A DNA stretch of 64,000 nucleotides, from NCBI RefSeq assembly GCF_002127325.2, contig NC_035440.2, positions 71,175,819 through 71,239,818 on the forward strand, written 5' to 3'. The position numbers and the translations under genes are program-made. Position 1 is the first letter of the stretch. Each line of letters starts with the position of its first letter. Positions 42,799-53,255 of this stretch are shown here, piece by piece. Source of the stretch: Helianthus annuus. Its lineage: Eukaryota > Streptophyta > Magnoliopsida > Asterales > Asteraceae. Below the pieces are notes generated by a model. That model had not been told where the DNA came from, did not search any database, and saw nothing but the letters and a program-made list of their open reading frames with translations.

Positions 42799-45700
42799 TG
42801 TCACACCCTGGCTTTGTGGAAGCGTGGGTTAATTTGGTGTGACTTCTTAATACCATAGCTTAATCACAACAAAGCTATATGACAGTAAAACCATGCAGAT
42901 CATCCATTGATTAAAGTCTTAAAGACAAAATACCACAACATTGTTTTAAAATGCAGACACATGCATCGAGTTTACAACACTACAAAATAAAAACATTGTT
43001 CTTAAGACACAAACACAAACATAAAACAGACGTAGTTTAAGAACTGTGACTCGTCCAGGTAAAAGCCACAACCCCTAAACTTGGATGATCCCATAACTCT
43101 AACGCAGCGTGAAAACGTAGCATACCGTGCCAGATCCTTAGTTCCCTAAAATACATGTAAGTTGGAAAAATCAACAAAAATGTTGAGCGAGTTCATGTGT
43201 AGTGAGTATGTAAAACCTTTGTAAGTATAAAAACCCTGGTATGTAGCAAATAAGGAAATAAAGAGATCACTAATGAAATGCATCTAAGTAGGAAGACTCA
43301 AACCTAGCAGATTTTTGCGTCGGGCACCAAGTCACCCCGAGGTCTGTGCTGTTGGGCCTGGGGTTGGGCTCGCTACACCCAGATAGATCTACCGCTATTG
43401 TCCCTCGGTCCTACTCTAAGGATTAATGGCCTCTAATTCCCGCCTACTCACTCACATGATCTAAGTAGTAACCCTCCTTACGCTAATCATACCATGTGTA
43501 AAAGTACTCATAATCATAGTAACATGTATTTCACCCCCGCAATTTAAAAACTGAAAACAGTTAAGAGAAAAGGGGGACATGAACTCACCGTAGTGCGTCT
43601 CTAACTAGAAATCTCCCAATCAACCTGCTGCGTATCGACCTACACGTACTAACTTTTATTAGACGGACGACCGTGCCTTAGCTATAGGTTTAATGTCTTT
43701 GGGAAATAGTTAGGCAACTATTTCGTAATTACACTTCGTAATTATTTGGTAAATATATTCCTTCCCAAGGATGAGGGTGTTAATACATGTGTGTTTATAT
43801 AATTTCAAGACTTCATTATTAAGTCCCACTTAATAAATTATACTTTAATTCATTCGTCCAAAACATTCTATCTACAAAATATAAATATTTTTCCCAAAAA
43901 TATTATATTTTATTCCATATAATTTCCAAAATAATACTTTTATCAAAATACGCATTTAAGAGTTCGGGTGGTAATAATAATACCGGTGTAACTTAAATAT
44001 TTATTGTGAGGGCGTTGGTATTATTTTGGAGTCGTTACTTTTTCAGTGTGTTCCAGTAATATTACTTTTACTCTAAAAATAATATTATTTTTACTCTAAA
44101 AATAATATTTACGTAGTTCACAAAATAATCATGAAATTCACACAAGTGTTACTATGAAAAATATATACTAAATATATATTTAACAAGTTTTGTTTATAAA
44201 AATCACACCTCCGACACTTGGTTATTTTGTAATAAAAATCCATGGAGAATTTTTATTTGGAAAACAAGTTAAAAATATGTTCATAACACTTGTTGTAAAA
44301 ATATTTCCAAGTGTTATATTTCTGGAAAAATTTCGTCAGAGTTTCCTTTGTAACTGGAGGTGGCCACGCTTTCTAGCGTATCATTTTCTTTTCAAAATTC
44401 AATCAACAATTTTCCCAATATCAACAAACAATATTCCAACATCAACTAGTCAAAAATATACATAAATCGCAAAAACATGAACTTGTGGGTTATGTAAAAG
44501 TGTGTAGTAACCATCCAATATTTTTAGTAGATCTTTCTATCTTTATAAATAAAATCGGTTTCTTGAAATCTTTATTTTTAAAGGAAGTGCATTTTTACAA
44601 CTTCTAGTCAGAAATTACAAAAATATTTCTTTGTTAAATCCTTTCGTTACACAAGTGTCTACACACTTGTTTGTTCACAAAAACACCTTTGTTTATGAAA
44701 GATCCGGCTTTAAAACATGGTTTCGTCTTACAGTTGGTTCTTCGAAAATACCACTTGTAGATCTTTAGATCTACTAGTTTTGAACTTCATTTTACAAGAA
44801 AAACTACTTTTACACAAGTTCATGTTTATGTTTGAAAGGGTTCGTCATCTAGAAGCTTTACTACTTAACATAAGGCTAGTTCATTTTCCATGAACATGAT
44901 CTAGCGTGGTTTGATGACGATCCATCCCAACACTAGCAATCAACAACATAAAATAATCATAACAAACAAGTTTCACATGTTTTACACTATTATTTACTCT
45001 TTAACCACCATATTCATCATTTTTACTAGACTTTAAGTTTTGTTCTTAAGTGTTTATGATTTTTACCCGTTAAATTCCTTATTAACCACTTTAGACAAGA
45101 TCAAGAAGGTGATTAGAATCACTTATGACTAGCTCAAGGCTAGGGAAGAATCTAGGCAAAAAATGGGTGGTTAATAGCGTTGTAGAGAGGTCCTTGGCAA
45201 TCCGTAAGCACCGAGCTTCCTTATATGAACCCTTTAACACTTGTATGTATGTAGAATAGCTTGATCGAAACTTGAAAATGGTGAGGTGTTGATAGGGGGG
45301 GTTCGGCCGAGAGTATTGAGGGAAGAGGGAGAGAGGTGAATTTTGTTAAGTGTGGTGAGAATGAAATGGATGGTCTTGTGGTGTTACTTATAATCCATGT
45401 CCTCTAATTACCCAATGAGTAATGTGTAGTCAAGATATCAAGCATTGAGATTAATGTAATAAAAAATTGGTATGAGGGTGTCCCCTCATGGGGGAATTCG
45501 GTTGGAATGGGGGGGGGGGGTTGGTTTGTTTCCAACTTGATAGTTAAGGTTAGTTAGGAGTTTAATTAGAAGGTTAAACAAATTACTAGAGTGTTATGAT
45601 TTGTAATGGGTGTTAGGGTATTCCGGGACCCTAACTAGCTCAGAAAAAGAAAGACAATGTTAGCGACAATATTTTTATGTCCCGGGTAAAGTCCGGTTGT

Positions 45701-46270
45701 TCGGTTGGATGTTAATCCGTTAAAGTGCTAAGTAAGCATTTAAAGTGTCGTTAATATTTGTTTTAGTGACACAATGAATTCCTGACACTTTGGAAAGTGT
45801 CTAGTATTATTTTCTCATGTTTTTGCACTTTACTAGTTAGCTTAAATGCTGAATTTTATATTAAAGTGCAGAATTTTGTGTTTAAATCATATTTTTGGCA
45901 CATCCGGTCACTATAACTATCACCTAGTGACGCAGTTCTACAATCCTCGCTTCCCTACACTTCCTACTAGGGTAGTAAACTATTCCCGGCTCATACTGGC
46001 CTTAGAGATAGTATCTGTCTGATGCTGGCTATATCAGCATGTTTAATGGTTTATCCGTTCATTGTGCTACTGTGCTTTTGTGCATTAAGTTTGTCACTAA
46101 AGTTTTGTTGTAGATAATGGAGTGACAGCTAATAAAGTATGAAGCATGTATGTGTACGTATCAGAAATCATGTAGCAGTTTATTCACAACTGTAAGCAAG
46201 CACAGTAATTAAGTAGTAATTAAATATTAATTAATTCGTACGGATACCTGATTTGGTGAGGGTTGTCACA
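42799..46270 (-). repeat. B 5' LTR (3472 bp)
   Basis: Same organisation as the 3' LTR: TATA-like CATATAAGG (about 45219-45230), poly-G (about 45509-45520), putative intron 43588-43146. Differs from the 3' LTR by substitutions and indels, including loss of about 20 bp near 43275 and about 30 bp near 43965, and a small local duplication near 44070-44110. Confidence 0.93.
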
Positions 46271-46275
46271 TATAA

Positions 46276-47290
46276 CCGGATGCACACCTGTAGTAGTGGC
46301 AGGCTGTTTTGCCAGCTCCGTCGGGCTTAGAACAAGGAATTGCTCATCTACTTCTTCCAACCAAGACTTCTCGCCCTCCGGCAACTCGATCACATCCATT
46401 TTCCCAAGCTCCTTATCCAAAAGAATGTTGTAAACACTCAACACTTTAACAAAAATGGAACACTTTATCAGCCTTAAACAAACAAGCCTGTAACGAAGGA
46501 GATAGATTTACAGCCTTGCCAACACCGTCATGTGTGTAGACTTGTGATTGCCTCTCCCTCTTCGGGCTACATATCATGCTCATTCCCGTGGCCACCAGCG
46601 CGGACTTCGGAACATGTCTCATAGGCGAGGGGTGGGAGCTCAACGTCAAATACCGCTTTTGTTTCTCAAACAAAATTACGTTATATTTCGGGATCTTCAA
46701 ATTTGAAGGTCATTTGTGTGGGGATCACCACCGAGCGTATGTAGAAAAACTTGTACATCCAGTCATGCAAGCTTCGCAGTGGATCTAACCCTATCATCAC
46801 AACACTCAAGCAATGGGTAAACGCACAAACCCAACAAAGCAAGTCATTTTATAAAACACATTTAACATTTCTCACGATGGGTTATACTTTGTGACTTGTA
46901 GCAAAACTCGAAGTGAGTGACACACATGATACCAAAGCGCACTCAACTATGAGATATGAAACCCATAAGACACCAACAGCTCGAAACAAACTTCGTGACA
47001 GGAAGCCGGAAGTTCCCCTCGTAAAAGAAATCAATGTACATGGCCATCATACCCGAGACGTTTTTGCAGCCGTACTCCTCTGGCTGGGATAAATAGCTCC
47101 CCATTCCAATGGGAACTTTATGTCTCGACATAGTTCTTCAAACTCGTTATATTTCCAATTTACCTTTATATGCGCTGCAATAAGAGCCAGGGCCTTCTTC
47201 CCCTTTTTTCTTGCCACCTTGCTATACTTGTAAAGAACTCGACATGCTTTTGGAAGATTTATGGTAAATTTTTGGGAAATGTTGAAGATA
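46276..47290 (-). pseudogene. E, N-terminal part: gypsy-type transposase-like domain
   Basis: Minus-strand remnants include KKGKKALALIAAH near 47200, then SQPEEYGCKNVSGMM and YIDFFYEGNFRLPVTKF (47060-46980), the hallmark of the plant 'putative gypsy type transposase' family (PF04195, by recall). Further down 46444-46276 encodes LPEGEKSWLEEVDEQFL up to the insertion point of B. Frames change several times, so the gene is dead or intron-split. Domain order parallels F. Confidence 0.6.
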
Positions 47291-47389
47291 ATCAGGAGCA
47301 GATTGAAGATCCTTAAACAGATTCGTGAGAAAAAAGATGAGAAGGAAAAGAAATAGTGAGAGAAATGATCGCCTTTCTACTGTTTATTC

Positions 47390-47841
47390 CCATCATATTT
47401 ATGTTAGGAAACTTGATGAGTAGTTCATCAGAATTCTGATGGAGCAACTTGTGAAATAGATAAGGTTCTACACGAACTCCTAAGTAGCAAGTGGACTTGA
47501 ACGGATTCAATGAATATGCCAAAAAATACTTTACATAGTCAAGTGCATGAATAAACAAATGTTTATTCATGCCTTACATTCTCTATAAATAGAGAACATA
47601 ACTCCGAAGGGAAAACGAGTCAAGCTTAGCATTTATCACATACTACCAAAACTCCACTGCCCTTCATCACATAATTCTTTAATTATTTGTTTGTAATAGT
47701 CAGTAACCTCACAATCACCTTGTAAGCTTTTCAATGTAAACATGAAAATTTTGTAGTTGTGTCTTTTGAAACTTTAATTTCTAGTTTCGCACATTATTTT
47801 CATATTTGTTGAAATCACTTGCCAAGTGTAGATAAAACATT
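47390..47841 (+). promoter_or_regulatory. Strong promoter-like region with 13-bp hairpin and TATA box
   Basis: A perfect inverted repeat (GCATGAATAAACA / TGTTTATTCATGC, 47545-47572, 2-bp centre) lies 11 bp before the symmetric TATA box CTCTATAAATAGAG (47581-47594). A roughly 250-bp leader follows up to ATGGCAGATGC at 47842. The stretch also begins TGTTAGG (47402) and ends AAACA, so an LTR cannot be excluded, but there is no PBS, PPT or TSD. Confidence 0.5.
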
Positions 47842-49190
47842 ATGGCAGATGCACTTGAAAACACTATGGCAGATGCACTTGTAAGGTTGATAAAGGAATT
47901 AACCGAAGAAATCAACAAGTTGAAAGCAAGCAACAACACTATGGCAGATTCACTTGTAAGGTTGATAAAGGAATGGAATGAGTAGAAGGAACATCTTCAA
48001 ATAGAACTCAAAGGAGTGCAAACTGAAGAAAATAACAATTTTGAAATAATCAAAAATGTGAGGTCTCTTGTTAGAAGACTACACTACAATATTGCTCAAT
48101 TGTCAAAGATAAATGTTCGTGATCTAAGGAGGCATATACCTGAAGATGCACCAAGACAAGAAGCTCCTGCAACCACAACTGTCACACCTACAGTAGAGCT
48201 AACATCAGCACCTCAGACCACCAAGTCAAAAACAGTACCAATGGGACCCCCTCCACCAATATCAAAAACTGAAGTTCCAAAGATCACAGTCCAAAACATA
48301 AAAGCAACACCAGAAAACCAATTTATGGAAGGACAAAGTAGAACACCAACAGTCTTGTAACCTAGGGACAAAGAAATACTGGAAGGTTCACCCCAAAGAA
48401 CAATATCTAGTTAATCAACTTTCAGTGTATCCTTAGTCCAGAAAGAAAAGAGAAAATGGGTAGAAATAACGACTTCCTCAAAAAGGCCCAAGATAGTTCC
48501 AGAAAGAGATCTTGTAGGAATATAACCAGGTTTGTACTTAATGTAGAAAGATAAGATATGATGTTTCTAGAGTGTCACCTCGAACACTTCTATTGGACTA
48601 AAGAAGATAAGCTAGAAAGACCTCTAAGTCCAATGAGTAGAGGATTGTTGATGGAGAGAAGTGAAAGGGGAGAAAGTAGCATACACAGGCACTTGGAAAA
48701 CCCAATAAAGAGAGTAATGAAAGTTGACACTCACTCAACTCTAGATGGCGTGTTCGGATTCCACCATAAAAAAAGTATACACTGATAAGAAAAAATGGTG
48801 AAGAACAAGTCATAACTGATGCTGACTTAGCTGATCAACTTCATCCAATCGATCTGATAATGCGGAGAAAGACATATGATGAATAGAAATCACATAGCAA
48901 GTATGTACAAGAGCCATGGAAAAGCATAACAAAGAGTGGAATCAAAGTGTTTACCAGAATGGCCATTTGTGACTTTGATCTCTACATTAACTTTGATCAT
49001 GCAATTGGAAAGAAACTGCTCATTGCTCCCCCAAACACAACAATCCTAGATGAAATGAAAGCTGAAGCTAGAACAGGTCTAATCTTTGAAGAACCTGAGC
49101 TTTCTGTTGTTTATAGGGATACTGGTGAAGAAAGAGCACTATTCAGGGTGAGAGAAATATGCAAATACTCTAATCAGACCCTGACGTGTG
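47842..49190 (+). pseudogene. Unassigned broken coding region, possibly pararetrovirus-like
   Basis: Starting at ATG 47842 there is a short coiled-coil-like opening with a 73-bp internal duplication (47867 and 47940), then open pieces at 48016-48360 (Pro/Thr-rich after KNVRSLVRRLHYN), 48558-48785 and 48947-49190, separated by stops (TAG 47984, TAA 48358, TAG 48885) and at least one frameshift. The last piece (VFTRMAICDFDLYINFD, ILDEMKAEARTGLIFEEP) looks like a conserved globular domain. The combination of caulimovirus-style promoter, leader and a first ORF suggests an endogenous pararetrovirus fragment; this is inference without a search. Alternatives: a Copia or host gene fragment. Confidence 0.4.
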
Positions 49191-49194
49191 AGGG

Positions 49195-49685
49195 TGTGAG
49201 TGTAAATTTTAGATATATTTTAAGCACTTTTTACTCGCGAATCAAGCTTTAAATTTATAAAACACGATATAATACTATCACTCTACACATGTTAGGGCAA
49301 GTGCACCCATCGCGGACGTAGTATAGTGATGACAAGATACTGCGGTCGTCCAAGGACACAAGAGCTTTTAGTACCGACTTATCGTTAACGTCTAATCTAA
49401 CCAAATTTTGATGGAAAGTTTTGAAAGTTTTAAAAAGATAAACTAAAAAATAAAAATATAAAAATATAAGGAAAACAAATAGACAAGAAGGAATCACTTG
49501 GTTCCAACTCCTCTTTTATGTATCCTTTGATGATTTCCGCACTTCGGGCTTTTCAAGAAATTATCTTTAGTTATAGTAGTAGGCCCACATCCAGGCAGCG
49601 TTACCCTCAACCTATTGGTCCGAGTCAGCAAGGATACAGTCCCGCAAGGTCAGATTATTGAAAGACAATTAAGTAAGTTATTGAA
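49195..49685 (-). repeat. LTR fragment I (same family as J)
   Basis: Closely related to 50346-50840: shared blocks aaatttataaaacacg, gggcaagtgcacccatcg, gcgtagtatagtg and ggtcgtccaaggacaca. In J the TATA box is on the minus strand, so this is the U5 side of a minus-strand LTR. It is cut at about 49685 where Tekay-type LTR sequence begins. Confidence 0.7.
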
Positions 49686-49689
49686 GGGG

Positions 49690-50345
49690 TATGGTCCCAA
49701 AAACCCTGCACAAGCGCAGAGGACCATACCATAACTTAGGGCACCCAACTTATTTCAGTCAGTAGTCGATATGGTAACGGGTCTAGTGGGATAATCATGG
49801 GGTAGCCTCCACGGCTGGGAGCCAGAGAAAAAGGAAAGGAATGACTACGTCTTTAAACTATGGGGTAACCTCCACGGCAAGTAAGCCAACTAAAAGAAAC
49901 TTATGTTTTTGAAACAACTTAAAACGAACCCCCATCTATGAACTCGCTCAACTTTGTTGTTGATTCGTTACTATATGCCTTGCAGGTCGTTAGGTGCTTA
50001 GATGGAGCTTGCACAGGAGGACGAGGTCGTTGTGGGACATGGACTGTTGAGTTCCATGTTAAACTTATGAACTTTTAAACTTATGTTTTGAGTTTTGAAC
50101 TTTATGCTTCCGCTGATAACTTGAACTTGTTGACACCAATTATATTATTGGGTTTGGACTTTATTTACTTAATTATTTATGGTTCAATATGATTAGTGGT
50201 TGGATCGTGGTCAGTCATGCCTCCTGCGGTGATACTCCGCTTGTGGAATTTGGGGGTGTGACAGATTGGTATCAGAGCCATTGGTTATAGTGAACTTGGT
50301 TTTAAAACGGGGAAAAGCTTTTTGATAAAAAACCAGACTGGTGTG
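49690..50345 (+). mobile_element. Tekay-type 5' LTR end plus PBS and leader (fragment)
   Basis: 49690-50263 matches the terminal part of the LTR at 1-1340 (cagtagtcgatatggtaac, catggggtagcc...ccacgg, LTR end TTTGGGGGTGTGACA at 50263). The PBS TGGTATCAGAGC is at 50267-50278 and the leader up to 50340 resembles that of A (ttggttatagtgaact, gttttaaaac). The LTR intron acceptor survives (ATGCCTTGCAG, ends 49985); the donor side is deleted. A 10-bp inverted repeat (49688-49697 / 49721-49730) marks the junction with fragment I. Confidence 0.8.
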
Positions 50346-52072
50346 TGCGTGAGTGTCGTAGATTTTTATATCTATTTTTAGCCCTTTTTACACGTTAGTC
50401 AAGTTTTAAATTTATAAAACACGCTATTTTACTAACACCAAACACACATATGGGCAAGTGCACCCATCGTGAGCGTAGTATAGTGTTGGTAAGATACCGA
50501 GGTCGTCCAAGGACACAACTTTTAATACCGATTTATCCTCAACGTCTAATCAAATCAAAAGTTTAGAAAAATGTTTTAAACTAGAAAATAAAAACTAAAA
50601 ATGCTTAAAATAAAAAAATAAAAGTAAAAACAAATAAACAAGATGAATCACTTGGATCCGACTCATGTTTAGTGTAACCTTTGATTATTTCCGCACTTTT
50701 GCACTTTTTAAGAGATTATCTTAGTTATTGTAGTAGGCCCCTCTTTTGAAGGTGATGTTACCCTCAACCCAGTAGTTTGAGTCAGCAAGGATACAATCCT
50801 AAAGGGTCGGATTATTGAAAGATAATTAATTAAGTTATTAATGCATAATGTGGTAGGCCCCTCTTTTGAAGGTGACGTTACCCTCGGCTAAGTAGTCTGA
50901 GTCAGTAGGGATACAGTCCTAAGTAGCCGGGTTAAAGTTTTAATAGTAGCTTACATATGAGGGGATCAAAGAGTTTGGACCCCCGCCATCCAATACCAGT
51001 GGGTATTGAAGGAGGTCCTACTAAATTTGACCCAGGTCCTTGCAGGATCTATACACTGAACAAGGCAAGACTCTTACCAAACCATTCCCTTAACCCCCGA
51101 CCAGGTAGCCAACATATCTCCATATAGACCGTGGAGATATAAATGGTGAAAATCTTTGATTTTATATAGACAGTAAAATAACGCCAAGACACCACGAACA
51201 AATGATAAGGAAGATTCACCTTCAACATAAGAAACTAGTTATTAAAGTCATTAATACATAACCAAATAAAAAGTGTGAAAAGAATAAAAATAAAAAGTAT
51301 TACACTAGACACTTGTCTTCACCAAGTGATGTAAGAGACTTAGGCAAACATGGCCTTTGATTGTCAAGAACTCTTACGATCAATCTTGGATCCCGAGACT
51401 ACTCACACACTCTATGATGGATGATGGATAATGGTGGTGGATGTGGGTTGTGATGGTGGTGGTGAGTGGGTGAAGTATGAGAGAGGTGGTGTGCCAAGTG
51501 ATTGTTTGCAAATAAGCCAAGCACCCCTATTTATAGCCTGCATAGAAGCTCGGGCACGGCCCCGTGTTCACCCATCTTCTTTTTCTTCATTAATTGCAGT
51601 TTGTCTGCATTAGTTGACCATGCCCCCGTGTCTGCTGGGCACGACCCCGTGTGCAGAAGCGTATCTGTACTATCAAGATTTTCCTAGATTCTGCGAATCT
51701 TAGAGTTGACCACGGCCCCGTGACCGCTGGCCACGCCCCCGTGGTGGGTGATAGAGCACGGGGCGTGTTCAGCTTCTACAACTTCGTCTTTTCTGCAGAC
51801 ACTTGGGCATGCCCCCGTGCTCATTGAGCACGGGGCGTGTTCAGTATTCTGTTTTCTTGTTTTTGCTTGGGAAGATGCTGTTGGGGGTCGGGCATGCCAC
51901 GTTTATCCTTTTCTTGTATTTATGTTAGATTTAGCTGCCTTTTTGCTTCTTTTGTTCATTTGAGCTCATTTAATCCTGAAAATACAAAAGGAAGACAAAA
52001 CACACTTTTTCCAACATTAGTACTAAAAAAGGGTTAGTTTTATGCCACATTTGATATATTTTATATGTTGCA
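50346..52072 (-). repeat. J: LTR or LTR-derived segment of an unassigned Gypsy family
   Basis: Non-coding. A minus-strand TATA box (CTATAAATAG, 51528-51537) is preceded in that orientation by a word array of cacg(g/a)ccccgtg units (51552-51860). In element orientation it may start TGCAACATA (52072) and end CACGCACA (50346). It contains duplicated blocks (ggtaggcccctcttttgaag at about 50730 and 50850). No TSD could be matched. The gcaagtgcacccatcg motif resembles blocks common in Tat/Ogre-like LTRs, by recall. Confidence 0.5.
51552..51860 (-). repeat. J word array: cacggccccgtg
   Basis: About nine degenerate copies (gggcacggccccgtg, ggccacgcccccgtg, gagcacggggcgtg in inverted sense) within 310 bp, upstream of the minus-strand TATA box. 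The word is nearly its own complement at the edges (CACG...CGTG). Confidence 0.8.
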
Positions 52073-52076
52073 ACGG

Positions 52077-52191
52077 TCCCATTGGTTCACTGCTCCTAGA
52101 AGATCCATGCATACTGTTCGTGGGTAATCCTCTGGCCTGGTTCGAAGCACATCATATCTTGCTTTAGCATCCAACTCATTTGCATTGAACC
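52077..52191 (-). pseudogene. Short coding remnant, gag-like, cut by D
   Basis: The minus strand is open across the whole 115 bp (contains LDAKARYDVLRTRPEDYP). It stops at the LTR of D on the right and at J on the left. Too short to assign; composition is compatible with a retroelement Gag. Confidence 0.3.
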
Positions 52192-52630
52192 TGTTGGTGC
52201 ACTGAGTGTCTGCTGACTATGTCTTATCGAGTCTTATGTCTAGATAGGTTAAACGAGTGCACAAAAGTGATTAGATTAGGATTTGTATAGATTTTAGGAG
52301 AGCAGTCCGTTTGAAATGATCCCTGGCCGTTTGAAGTAGGCTGGTCGTTTGAGACATGACCGTTTGAAGAAGACATGTCATGTTCAAACGGAAGGGGCTG
52401 TATCTATAAATAGGGTCGTTCATTTCAAACGGTTACGGATGCGTGTATGTGTGTGTGAGCGAAGGTGCTGCCGGATTTCTGTCAAAATCATTGTAAAAGC
52501 TCACAATCAGTAATAGAAAGAAAGATTGAAAGGAACAAGCTGTTTTTGACTTGGTTTACTTTGATTCCGCCTCTGTAAACTAAGATGAACTACCTTAACT
52601 GACGTTTAAGGTCACCGGATCGGTCCAACA
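52192..52630 (+). repeat. D 5' LTR (439 bp)
   Basis: Starts TGTTGGTGCACT like C and ends GGTCCAACA before the PBS. TATA box TATAAATA at 52405-52412. Words ccgtttgaa precede it in direct order, with an inverted pair (52360-52368 / 52383-52391) just upstream and an inverted word (atttcaaacgg, 52422-52432) just downstream. Confidence 0.85.
52405..52412 (+). promoter_or_regulatory. TATA box of D 5' LTR
   Basis: CTATAAATAGG, flanked on both sides by inverted copies of the element-specific word, as in C. Confidence 0.7.
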
Positions 52631-52844
52631 AGTGGTATCAGAGCTCAGGACGAGGAGTTCATACCAAATTCAGCTTGAAATCAACGGATTATCTCACTTC
52701 TACCTTTCTTTTCTGATTTGAACTGGTTGTCACGGTTAAAATGACTTGAAACTCTCACATATCAAACGAAATACACTATTAACGAATCCTTGAAAGTTTG
52801 GAAACAAAATTCGACTTAAAAGTGATAAGAATGGACTAAAAACA

Positions 52845-53200
52845 GGGTTCCGTTTGAACGAAACATAGGTGGTCCGTTTGAAAACTAATTCATTTCGTTT
52901 GAAATTGACACTTTCGTTTGAATAATAGTTTGAAACTGACATTCCGTTTGAACTTATCGTTTGAAAGTGGTGTATTTTCAAATGGTCAAGACAGCTTTCG
53001 TTTGAAATTGTATCGTTTGAAGAGTTTTCGTTTGAAACCACTGTTATCTTAAACGGAATAGTCCATTCCCGTTTGAAGAGAAGCAGTTCGTTTGAGGGAA
53101 ACCATTCAGTTTGAAAGTGATTATCGTTTGAAAGGGGTTTTGTTTGAAGAAAGTCATTTCATTTGAAACCATTCCGTTTGAAACTATTCCGTTTGAATTT
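52845..53200 (+). repeat. D leader word array: ccgtttgaa
   Basis: About eighteen copies of (c/t)cgtttgaa(a) in some 355 bp, ending just before the gag start. The same position in C holds ggaccgct words. Confidence 0.88.
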
Positions 53201-53255
53201 GTTCAAAACTTCGAAAATTTTCTAAGTGTTGGCTGATTTTGCAGGTACATTCAAA

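Larger units (their letters stand above)
24907..46270 (-). mobile_element. B: chromovirus (Tekay/Del-type Gypsy), minus strand, carrying nested C
   Basis: The LTRs are 24907-28415 (3') and 42799-46270 (5'). TSD tataa at 24902-24906 and 46271-46275. PBS and PPT sit where expected. Without C the element is about 14.2 kb, half of it LTR. The LTRs differ by many substitutions and several indels, so B is clearly older than A. Internal order (minus strand): PBS, 43-bp minisatellite, ORF0, gag with intron, [C], pro-RT-RNase H-integrase-chromodomain. Coding is broken by several stops and frameshifts. Confidence 0.95.

Noticed and set aside
47402..47843. Solo or 3' LTR (TGTTAGG...AAACA)
   Set aside because: No PBS, PPT or convincing TSD, and a coding region starts directly after it; kept as promoter-like region instead.
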